A DNA stretch of 17,170 nt. It comes from JBOGGX01 sp050744245 (GTDB taxonomy: Bacteria > Actinomycetota > Acidimicrobiia > Acidimicrobiales > JBOGGX01). Shown here one piece after another: positions 1 through 6,450 of this stretch. Positions within the stretch are counted from its first letter, which is position 1. Every line of letters begins with the position of its first letter. The notes beneath the pieces are model-generated. The model was not told where the DNA came from. It ran no database searches and saw only the letters and a list, made by a program, of their open reading frames with translations. The position numbers and the translations under genes are program-made. The stretch spans positions 1-17,170 of the forward strand of contig JBOGGX010000178.1 of assembly GCA_050744245.1 (NCBI GenBank). Reading direction: 5' to 3'.

Positions 1-285
1 CGCGTCGACCGCGTCGGGCAGCAGCGAGATGGCCGGCTCATGGGTTCGGTAGCGCTCGACCAGCTCACCGACGAGGTCGGGTTCGGGATCCAGCCCGCAG
101 GCGACGAGCGTGTCGTCGAAGATCGTCCGCCGGGTCCCGTGCAGGAAGGCGGTCCACGCCCGGTCGGCGAAGTCGGGGACGCCGAGGCGGTCGCCGACCA
201 GGGCCCCCACCGCGGCGAACCCGCTGCGGACGTAGTCACGCTCCAGGTACAGGGTGTCGTCGATGTCGAAGACGACCACCCTCAC
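1..285 (-). CDS. HAD-family hydrolase, N-terminal part (cut by window edge)
   Basis: Only the first 95 codons are in the window; the gene runs off the left edge. The visible protein opens with the HAD motif I signature FDIDDTLY, with Asp7 as expected nucleophile and Asp9 as acid/base. The cap-like helical region that follows (YVRSGFAAVGA onward) suggests subfamily I phosphatases acting on small phosphorylated metabolites such as sugar phosphates. The GTG start at 285 overlaps the TGA of the upstream ATP-grasp gene in a GTGA junction, so the two are almost certainly translationally coupled. HAD plus ATP-grasp plus sugar transferase is a recurrent set in surface polysaccharide loci, so a role in making or trimming a glycan precursor is inferred. 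The substrate cannot be told. Motifs II-IV lie outside the window. Confidence 0.85.
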   Translation of the reverse strand, partial: MRVVVFDIDDTLYLERDYVRSGFAAVGALVGDRLGVPDFADRAWTAFLHGTRRTIFDDTLVACGLDPEPDLVGELVERYRTHEPAISLLPDAVDA

Positions 286-1274
286 CCGGGCGGCTCCTCG
301 ACGAACACGGCGGCGTCGTAGCGCAGCATCACCAGCCCGCCCCGCCAGCCGTCGGCCGAGGCCGTCGACGGCCGGCCGGTCAGCTCCCCGAGCAGCCACC
401 TGGGGAAGTCGGCCCCCGCCTCGTGGCTGAGCGGGTAGCCGCCGCCGAACCGGGCGTTGACCTCGATGATGGCGACGCGGCCGGACGCGGGATCGACGAA
501 GACCTGAAGGGTGATGGCGCCATAGGCGCCAGGCAACGCCTCGCAGACGTCCGCGGCGAGGGCCTCCAGCCGGGGCGAGCGCACGGTCACCCCCTTGCTG
601 ACCTCGCCCGCCCGCACCTCGATCCTGCGCCTGGGCACGGCACACCGGCACCGCCCCGACCGGTCGACGAAGCAGTCGATGGTGTGCTCCTGCCCCGGGG
701 CCACCTCCTCGACGACCATCTCGCGCCCCCGCGCGGCCACGTCCAGCGCGGCGGGGTCGTCGACCACGGCCACGCCGATGCCGGCGCTGCCGAAGCGGGG
801 CTTGGCCACCAGGGGAAAGGCCAGTCCCTGCGCCTGCGCCTGGGCCACCGTCGTCTGGCGCACCGTCGGGAAGCCGTTGGCCCGCAGCCACTCGTTGGTC
901 GCCGCCTTGTCCGAGGCGATGGTGACGACCTCGGGCGATGACACGGCGACGGTGACGCCGGCCGCGGCAAACCGCTCCCTGGCCTCGGCGTACACCCGCA
1001 GCTCCGGGTCGATCGTCGGGACGATCAGCCCGACCCGGTGCGATCCGCTCAGCTCGATCATCCGGTCGACGAAGCCAGGGTCGTCGCAGCCAGGGACGAG
1101 CAGCCCGGCGTCGGCCGAGTGGAACGCGCTCGAGTACCACGACCGGTCGGCCGCGAGGACCTGGCCGTCCACTCCGAGCTCGGCCAGGGCGGATCGGAAC
1201 GCCCGCACGAGCTCGACCCGCCGCCCCGCCGACGACACCAGCACCGAGAACCCCGAATCGTCCAACCCGGTCAT
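282..1274 (-). CDS. ATP-grasp domain protein (carboxylate-amine/thiol ligase-like)
   Basis: This 330-residue protein has a pre-ATP-grasp nucleotide-binding-like fold at residues 9-90 (VLVSSAGRR near the start, GLIVPTIDPEL). An ATP-grasp core follows: FPLVAKPRFGSAGIG around Lys158, VVEEVAPGQEHTID around 187-200, and the metal-binding IIEVNARFGGG with Glu271 and Asn273. Family members join a carboxylate to an amine or similar nucleophile through an acyl phosphate. ATP-grasp proteins resembling the carbamoyl-phosphate synthase large subunit are common in polysaccharide clusters, where they may modify a sugar with an amino acid; that role is inferred. I chose the ATG at 1274 because it overlaps the sugar transferase stop (ATGA) and the homology begins there; the frame is open further upstream, but only as an overlap shadow. 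The C-terminus ends four bases into the HAD gene. Confidence 0.85.
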   Translation of the reverse strand: MTGLDDSGFSVLVSSAGRRVELVRAFRSALAELGVDGQVLAADRSWYSSAFHSADAGLLVPGCDDPGFVDRMIELSGSHRVGLIVPTIDPELRVYAEARERFAAAGVTVAVSSPEVVTIASDKAATNEWLRANGFPTVRQTTVAQAQAQGLAFPLVAKPRFGSAGIGVAVVDDPAALDVAARGREMVVEEVAPGQEHTIDCFVDRSGRCRCAVPRRRIEVRAGEVSKGVTVRSPRLEALAADVCEALPGAYGAITLQVFVDPASGRVAIIEVNARFGGGYPLSHEAGADFPRWLLGELTGRPSTASADGWRGGLVMLRYDAAVFVEEPPG

Positions 1275-1879
1275 GAGCCGCTCGGATCGGGGAGCTCCGG
1301 CATCGTCGCGTGACCCTCGTGGCTCACGCCCTGGCGCCGCAGCACCAGCCCGACGGTGGTGGCCATGATGCGCAGGTCGAGGCCGACCGAACGGTGGTCG
1401 ACGTACCACAGATCCAACGCCAGCCGCTCGTCCCACGTGGTGGTGTTGCGTCCGTGGATCTGGGCCCAACCGGTGAGCCCGGGCCGGACGTCGTGGCGCC
1501 GAGCCTGCTCACGGGTGTAGCGGGGCAGATAGCGCACCGGCAGGGGCCGAGGCCCGACCATGCTCATCTCGCCCCTGAGCACGTTCACCAGCGACGGCAG
1601 CTCGTCGATGCTGCTGGCCCGCAGGAAGCGCCCGAGCCGGGTCAACCGGACCTCGTCGGCGTCCGGCCCGGGCTCGCCGCGGCCGGGCGGGCGCATCGTG
1701 CGCAGCTTGACCAGCTCGAACGACTCGCCGTGGCGCCCGGCCCGCTCCTGGCGAAAGAGCACGGGCCGGCCCATGCGCACCCGCACGGCCGCGGCCGCGG
1801 CCAGCAGCAACGGGGAGGTGACGACCAGCAGGATCCCCGCCACGATCACGTCGAGCACCCCATGGATGGTGCCGCGCAC
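1271..1879 (-). CDS. Sugar transferase (polyprenyl-phosphate sugar-1-phosphotransferase, PglC/WcaJ-like)
   Basis: A 202-residue short-form bacterial sugar transferase (the monotopic phosphoglycosyl transferase family). It moves a sugar-1-phosphate from a UDP-sugar to polyprenyl phosphate at the inner face of the membrane, the first step of lipid-linked glycan synthesis. An N-terminal hydrophobic segment (residues 8-32) carries the Ser22-Pro23 helix break typical of the re-entrant membrane helix. FELVKLRTM (54-62) and the catalytic Asp92-Glu93 dyad in SSIDELPSL follow, then MVGPRPLP and the RPGLTGWAQ motif. The large N-terminal four-helix domain of WcaJ is absent, as in PglC. The start is GTG at 1879, preceded by a weak purine stretch. 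It is the first gene of the leftward operon and divergent from the sulfation operon, which suggests that both build the same surface glycan. The sugar is unknown. Confidence 0.9.
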   Translation of the reverse strand: MRGTIHGVLDVIVAGILLVVTSPLLLAAAAAVRVRMGRPVLFRQERAGRHGESFELVKLRTMRPPGRGEPGPDADEVRLTRLGRFLRASSIDELPSLVNVLRGEMSMVGPRPLPVRYLPRYTREQARRHDVRPGLTGWAQIHGRNTTTWDERLALDLWYVDHRSVGLDLRIMATTVGLVLRRQGVSHEGHATMPELPDPSGS

Positions 1880-1950
1880 GGCGGCGAGTCTTTCGGATCG
1901 CCCCGTGATGTGCCAATCTTCTCGCTGGCGACGGAACGTAGGCAGGTTCG
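1880..1950. promoter_or_regulatory. Divergent intergenic region between the glycan and sulfation operons
   Basis: This 71-bp gap holds the start regions of both operons: leftward from the GTG at 1879 and rightward from the GTG at 1951. It is slightly less GC-rich than the surrounding genes. On the + strand TAGGCA (1939-1944) lies six bases before the GTG at 1951 and is a weak candidate -10 for a leaderless transcript. No convincing -10/-35 pair could be named for the leftward side. Divergent promoters this close could be controlled together, which is an inference. Confidence 0.45.
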
Positions 1951-2856
1951 GTGACAGCAGGGCGGGACAACCGGCGGGCGCGGGGGAGCATGAGGCGCGT
2001 GGTGCTGCCGCGCCTGCGGGCCCTGCCCGTGATCCGGCGGTACCCGGCCACGGCGGTGGTCACCGCCGTCCGGGCCCGCGGCCTGCGCGACGACTTCCGT
2101 CCGGTTCGGTCGTTCCTGCTGTTCGTCGGCCATCCGAGAAGCGGCCACAGCCTGGTCGGCGCGCTGATCGACGCCCACCCGAACGCCCTGGTGGCCCACG
2201 AGCTCGACGCCCTCAAGTACGTCGAGGCCGGCTTCGGCCGCGACCAGCTCTACACCCTCATCCTGCGCCACCAGCGGGCCAGGGCGGCCGACGGTCTCCG
2301 GTCCGGCAGCGGCTACGCCTACGCCGTCCCCGGTCAATGGCAGGGTCGCTACCAGCGGTTGGAGGTCATCGGCGACAAGAAGGGGGGTCGCTCGACCATG
2401 CGGCTGGCCTCACAGCTCGACCTGTTCGACCGGCTGACCTCGGCCGTCGGCGTTCCGGTCAAGGTGGTGCAGGTCGTGCGCAACCCCTACGACAACATCG
2501 CCACCATGTTCCGGCGGGGGCATCGCCGGCCGCTGAGCGAGCATGCGGACAACTACTTCGAGCTGGCCACGACCGTGCGCGCCCTGCGGGAGCGGATCGA
2601 CGCCGACCACTTCCATGAGCTGCGGCTGGAGACCCTCATCGCCGAGCCGACGACCACCCTCACCCGACTGACCGGCTTCCTCGGGCTCGACGCCAGCCCC
2701 GACTACCTGGCCGCCTCCGGGGCCGTCGTGTTCCCGACCGCCCGCAGGACCCGAACCGACGCACCGTGGACGCCCGAGCTGCTCGACCTGGTCGCCCGGC
2801 GGGCGTCGGAGCATCCCGGCCTCGACGGCTACGGGTTCGCCGAGGCGGTCGGATGA
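1951..2856 (+). CDS. Sulfotransferase family protein, tandem copy 1
   Basis: A 301-residue cytosolic-type sulfotransferase that would transfer sulfate from PAPS to a hydroxyl or amine of an acceptor. The 5'-phosphosulfate loop is GHPRSGHS at residues 60-67. The 3'-phosphate-binding region is VVRNPYDNIATMF with Arg177; the position eight residues later, normally Ser, is Thr185. The conserved stretches AHPN, AHELD, AVPGQWQGRYQRLEV and GDKKGGRS are shared with the next gene and look family-specific. The GTG at 1951 is chosen over the ATG at 1990 because it gives an N-terminus of the same length as the paralogue up to the shared RALPV motif. The TGA overlaps the ATG of the next gene. The acceptor is unknown; the glycan context makes a sugar plausible. 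Confidence 0.85.
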   Translation: MTAGRDNRRARGSMRRVVLPRLRALPVIRRYPATAVVTAVRARGLRDDFRPVRSFLLFVGHPRSGHSLVGALIDAHPNALVAHELDALKYVEAGFGRDQLYTLILRHQRARAADGLRSGSGYAYAVPGQWQGRYQRLEVIGDKKGGRSTMRLASQLDLFDRLTSAVGVPVKVVQVVRNPYDNIATMFRRGHRRPLSEHADNYFELATTVRALRERIDADHFHELRLETLIAEPTTTLTRLTGFLGLDASPDYLAASGAVVFPTARRTRTDAPWTPELLDLVARRASEHPGLDGYGFAEAVG

Positions 2857-3734
2857 AGACCAAGCAGACCCATCGCCGGCCTTCGGTCGCCAGGGTCGTC
2901 GACCGGGTCCGCGCCCTGCCCGTTTTCCGGAGCTACCCGACGCTCTACGTCGGCTCGGCGATCAAGGCCCGGCGCCACCGCGACGAGCTGGCGCCGGTGC
3001 GGACGTTCGTCATGTTCGTCGGTCATCCCCGCAGCGGCCACAGCCTGGTCGGGTCGCTGCTCGACGCCCACCCCAACATGGCGGTGGCCCACGAGCTCGA
3101 CGTGCTCAAGTACGTCGCGGCCGGCTACCGACGCGACCAGTTGCTCACCCTGGTCCTCGAGCACAGCCGGACCAACGCCGACACCGGCCGCAAGTCGTGG
3201 GGCTACTCCTACGCCGTGCCCGGCCAGTGGCAGGGCCGGTACCAACGGCTCGAGGTGGCCGGCGACAAGCGGGGCCGGAAGTCGACGGCCCGGCTCCGCG
3301 ACCACCCGGAGCTGTTCGACCGGCTGGTGGGAGCGGTCGACATGCCGGTCAAGGTGATCCAGGTCGTCCGGCACCCGTACGACAACATCGCCACCATGTT
3401 CAAGCGGGGCTCGGCGCCGATCGAGCACCAGATCGACCTGTACTTCGAGCTGTCCGAGACCGTCGACCGGCTCGTCGGCCAACTGCCGGCCGACCGGTTC
3501 GAGCGGGCCCACCTCGAGGACCTCATCGCCGACACCGCGAGCGAGCTGGCCCGGCTGTGCCGGTTCCTCGACGTCCCCGCCGAGCCCGACTACCTGGCCG
3601 CCTGCGCCGGCATCGTCTTCGCCAGCCCCCGGCGCACCCGCGACGAGGCCCAGTGGACCCCCGAGCTGCGGGCCTCGGTCGAACGCGGCATCGCCGAACA
3701 CGAGTGGCTGACCCGCTACTCGTTCGAGAGCTGA
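2853..3734 (+). CDS. Sulfotransferase family protein, tandem copy 2
   Basis: A 293-residue paralogue of the preceding gene, clearly a tandem duplication. The core from the PAPS loop to the 3'-phosphate motif is identical at roughly two thirds or more of positions by eye, while the N-terminus and the last hundred residues differ more. The PAPS loop GHPRSGHS is at residues 57-64. VVRHPYDNIATMF gives Arg173 and Thr181, again Thr in place of the usual Ser. The ATG at 2853 overlaps the previous TGA (ATGA), and the homology starts at this ATG, so the longer open frame upstream is not used. Two similar but diverged enzymes in one operon suggest sulfation at two positions or on two acceptors, which is inferred. 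Fifteen bases with a GGCGGAG-like ribosome site separate it from the glycosyltransferase. Confidence 0.85.
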   Translation: MKTKQTHRRPSVARVVDRVRALPVFRSYPTLYVGSAIKARRHRDELAPVRTFVMFVGHPRSGHSLVGSLLDAHPNMAVAHELDVLKYVAAGYRRDQLLTLVLEHSRTNADTGRKSWGYSYAVPGQWQGRYQRLEVAGDKRGRKSTARLRDHPELFDRLVGAVDMPVKVIQVVRHPYDNIATMFKRGSAPIEHQIDLYFELSETVDRLVGQLPADRFERAHLEDLIADTASELARLCRFLDVPAEPDYLAACAGIVFASPRRTRDEAQWTPELRASVERGIAEHEWLTRYSFES

Positions 3735-3749
3735 GGCGGAGCCGGCGGC

Positions 3750-4811
3750 GTGCGCTACAAGTCCGACGTGAAGCGGGTCCTGCGCCGGGTCGGCCTGCGC
3801 CGGCCGCCGCCGCCGTGGGTGGTCGACGAGCCCCAGCCCGACGATCCGGCGCCGCTCACCGACTTCGGGCTGCTGGCGATCGTGCCCACCTGGATGGAGG
3901 CCGACGTCATCGGGGCCACGGTGCGCAGCGCCCTGGCCCAGGGGTGCGAACGCGTCCAGCTGCTCGACAACGACAGCCCGGACGACACCGTGGCCGAGGC
4001 GATCGCCGCCGGGGCCGAGCTGGCCCGCTCCTTCTGGACGCCCCAGCTCGACGAGCCCCTCAAGATCCGCCTGCTCAACGAGATCGTGGCCGAGGCGTCG
4101 GAGGCCGACGGCCGAGAGCATGTCTGGTGGCTGTGGCTCGACGCAGACGAGTTCGTGCACGGCCCGGGCGGGGCCACCGTCTCGGAGCTGCTGGCCGGGC
4201 TCGACCACCGGTACCGGATCGTCGGCACCCGCTACTTCAACCACTTCCCCGACCGGCAACCGGGGTCGCTGCCCGGCTTCCATCCCGTCGACCTCCAGCC
4301 GCTGGCCCAGGAGAAGGACGGGAACCTGTGCCGCCTCGGTCACCGCAAGCACCACCTGCAACGGTGGGACCGGGGCGGTCCGCCGATCACCTCCGGCCTC
4401 GGCTTCCACTCGGCCCGGGCCGCGGTGACCCTGATCGAGCCGACCTTGTCCACCTTCACCCATCACTTCCCCTACCGGGAGGAGGAGGTGACCAGGACCC
4501 GATTCGACGTGCTCTGCGGCCGCGACGAGTCCGGCCGGTCGCGGGTCGACGTGTACGACGGCCAGATCCGCCAGAACGCGGGAACGATCAGCGACATGTC
4601 GAAGCGGCGCCGCACGCTCGACCACGTCTATGCGGGCCGCTGGTCCGACGTCGAGAACCTCCGCCGCCGGGGCGAGAAGCTCGGCGTCGAACCGCGACCC
4701 TGGACCGAGCTGGTCGACGCCCGCGACGCCGAGCTGGCCCGGTGGTACGGACCGGAGGAGCTGGCCGACGCACTCGGGCGGTGGCCCGACGAGGCCCGGG
4801 TGGAGCAATGA
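3750..4811 (+). CDS. Glycosyltransferase family 2-like protein
   Basis: A 353-residue protein of the GT2-like type with a short N-terminus. The GT-A start is GLLAIVPTWMEADVIGATV (residues 40-58), followed by QLLDNDSPDDT (70-80), the nucleotide-sugar region. The metal-binding DxD is in WLWLDADEF, Asp131 and Asp133. FNHFP and THHFPYREEE follow in the acceptor half. It has no membrane segment and would act in the cytosol or at the membrane face, adding a sugar from a nucleotide-sugar donor. The start is GTG at 3750, with GGCGGAG just downstream of the previous stop as ribosome site. It sits between two sulfotransferase types and overlaps the next one (ATGA), so it very probably builds the glycan that is sulfated. 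Donor and acceptor cannot be read from the sequence. Confidence 0.8.
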   Translation: MRYKSDVKRVLRRVGLRRPPPPWVVDEPQPDDPAPLTDFGLLAIVPTWMEADVIGATVRSALAQGCERVQLLDNDSPDDTVAEAIAAGAELARSFWTPQLDEPLKIRLLNEIVAEASEADGREHVWWLWLDADEFVHGPGGATVSELLAGLDHRYRIVGTRYFNHFPDRQPGSLPGFHPVDLQPLAQEKDGNLCRLGHRKHHLQRWDRGGPPITSGLGFHSARAAVTLIEPTLSTFTHHFPYREEEVTRTRFDVLCGRDESGRSRVDVYDGQIRQNAGTISDMSKRRRTLDHVYAGRWSDVENLRRRGEKLGVEPRPWTELVDARDAELARWYGPEELADALGRWPDEARVEQ

Positions 4812-5656
4812 GCGCCCCTCGGGCCGTGGAGCCCACGACCACCACCCTGCCCAACTTCGTCGTCATCGGCGCCATGCGGTCGGGATCGACGTCGCTCTAC
4901 AAGTACCTGCAGGCCCATCCCGCGGTCTTCATGCCCCGCAAGGAGATCCACTTCTTCGACCGCCGATGGGACCGCGGCATCGATTGGTACCGGTCCCGCT
5001 TCGACGGATACGCCGGACAGCCGGCGGTGGGCGAGGCCACGCCCACCTATCTCGCCGACCCGGTCGCGATCGACCGGATGGCCGAGACCATCCCCGGCGC
5101 CCGGCTCCTGGCCATCCTCCGCGACCCGGCCGAGCGGGCCTACTCCCACTACTGGATGGAACGGGCCCGCGATCGTGAGCTGCGGACCTTCGAACAGGCC
5201 GTGGCCGACGAGCTCGACGGCCGGACCCGCGACGACCGGTCCGACTACCTGGCCCGCGGCCGGTACCTCCCCCAGCTCGAATCCGTCGCGCGGCGCTTCC
5301 CCCGCGACCACCTCGAGGTCGTGCTGTTCGACGACCTGCGCGACCGGCCCGAGGCGACCTACGGCGACGTGTGCCGGTTCCTCGGCGTCGACGACGACTA
5401 CGTCCCGCCCGTCCTCGGCGAGCGGGTCAACCGCTTCGTCGCCTTCCGGTCGATGAAGGTGCGAGGGCTGCGGCGCCGGCTCCCGACGACGTTCAGGATC
5501 GGGCGGATCGTCGGCCGGCTCAACGCGGTCGAGGGCGGGTACCCGCCCATGGCGGCGGCAACCCGCGCCGACCTCCGGCGTCACTTCGCCGCCGACAACG
5601 ACGCGCTCGGGGCCTGGCTCGGTCGCGACCTGTCCGGCTGGATGGAGCCCGGGTGA
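4808..5656 (+). CDS. Sulfotransferase domain protein (heparan N/O-sulfotransferase-like)
   Basis: A 282-residue sulfotransferase of a different subfamily from the tandem pair. It has the PAPS loop GAMRSGSTS at residues 21-29 followed by LYKYLQAHPAVFMP, then KEIHFFD, GEATPTYL and the 3'-phosphate motif LRDPAERAYSHYW with Arg105 and the canonical Ser113. This pattern matches the Sulfotransfer_1 proteins related to heparan sulfate and glycan sulfotransferases. RGRYLPQLE and VLFDDL are further family landmarks. It would sulfate a carbohydrate using PAPS supplied by the last gene of the operon. The ATG at 4808 overlaps the glycosyltransferase stop, and its own TGA overlaps the GTG of the PAP phosphatase gene. 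The acceptor is unknown. Confidence 0.88.
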   Translation: MSAPRAVEPTTTTLPNFVVIGAMRSGSTSLYKYLQAHPAVFMPRKEIHFFDRRWDRGIDWYRSRFDGYAGQPAVGEATPTYLADPVAIDRMAETIPGARLLAILRDPAERAYSHYWMERARDRELRTFEQAVADELDGRTRDDRSDYLARGRYLPQLESVARRFPRDHLEVVLFDDLRDRPEATYGDVCRFLGVDDDYVPPVLGERVNRFVAFRSMKVRGLRRRLPTTFRIGRIVGRLNAVEGGYPPMAAATRADLRRHFAADNDALGAWLGRDLSGWMEPG

Positions 5657-6450
5657 GTCCCGAGCACACCGACGCCGCCCGGCTGGCCCGGGCCGCCGGC
5701 CACCTCCTGTTGCGCATCCGGTCCGGGTCCGACCGGTTCGTCGACCGGGCCGAGCTCGGCCGCGAGGCCGATCGCCGATCCAACGAGCTGCTGTCGCACC
5801 GACTCGCCACCCTCTACCCGGGCGACGCCATCCTGTCGGAGGAGTCGGCGGAGGACGGACGGCGCTTCGACTGCGGGCGGGTGTGGATCGTCGACCCCCT
5901 CGACGGCACCAGGGAGTTCACCGAGCCGGGGCGGAACGACTGGGCCGTCCACGTCGCCCTGGTCGCCGGCGGCCTGCCCGTCGCGGCCGCGGTGGCGCTC
6001 CCGGCCCAGCGGCTGGTCATGTCGACCGCGGCCCGGCCGGCGGTGCCGGCCCGGTCGAACGGCCATCTCCGCATGGTGGTGAGCCGGTCGCGCCCACCCG
6101 CCATCGCCGCCGCGGTGGCCGATGCCATCGACGCAGAGCTGGTCCCCATGGGTTCCGCCGGCGCCAAGGCCATGGCCGTGGTCCGCGGCGAGGTCGACGT
6201 CTATCTGCACGACGGGGGCCAGTACGAGTGGGACAGCGCGGCCCCGGCCGGCGTGGCCGCCGCCGCCGGCCTGCACTGTTCCCGGCTCGACGGCACGCCC
6301 CTGATGTACAACAATCCATCCCCCTGGTCGCCGGAGATCCTCATCTGCCGACCCGAGCTCGCCGACACCATCCTCCGGATCGTCGAGCAGGTGCGCGCCG
6401 ACGACGACGACGACCAGCTCGAACTCCAGAAAGGCACCCTCCAGACATGA
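5653..6450 (+). CDS. cysQ: 3'(2'),5'-bisphosphate nucleotidase, CysQ-like (PAP phosphatase)
   Basis: A 265-residue member of the inositol monophosphatase superfamily. The metal-binding motifs are intact: LSEES with Glu63 and Glu64, and IVDPLDGTREF with DPLDGT at residues 81-86. The C-terminal GAKAMAVVRGEVD and WDSAAP motifs (Asp194) are also present. An acidic run of five Asp lies near the C-terminus. CysQ dephosphorylates PAP, the by-product of every sulfotransferase reaction, to AMP and so relieves product inhibition. An inositol or other sugar phosphatase is possible from sequence alone, but the position between a sulfotransferase and the PAPS synthase strongly favours PAP. The GTG at 5653 forms a GTGA junction with the preceding gene, and the TGA overlaps the next ATG. 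Confidence 0.87.
   Translation: MSPEHTDAARLARAAGHLLLRIRSGSDRFVDRAELGREADRRSNELLSHRLATLYPGDAILSEESAEDGRRFDCGRVWIVDPLDGTREFTEPGRNDWAVHVALVAGGLPVAAAVALPAQRLVMSTAARPAVPARSNGHLRMVVSRSRPPAIAAAVADAIDAELVPMGSAGAKAMAVVRGEVDVYLHDGGQYEWDSAAPAGVAAAAGLHCSRLDGTPLMYNNPSPWSPEILICRPELADTILRIVEQVRADDDDDQLELQKGTLQT

Noticed and set aside
40..321. Plus-strand open frame at the left edge
   Set aside because: The minus strand here encodes the HAD motif FDIDDT with a coupled start, so the plus frame is a shadow.
2829..4808. A 659-codon minus-strand open frame across the tandem sulfotransferase and glycosyltransferase genes
   Set aside because: It is antisense to genes with clear motifs and has low-complexity Gly/Val/Pro-rich composition typical of high-GC shadow frames.
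3197..5656. Long plus-strand open frame that might fuse several genes into one 819-residue protein
   Set aside because: Only its last part, from 4808, encodes a recognisable protein; the upstream part is an Arg/Pro-rich out-of-frame reading of the sulfotransferase and glycosyltransferase genes.
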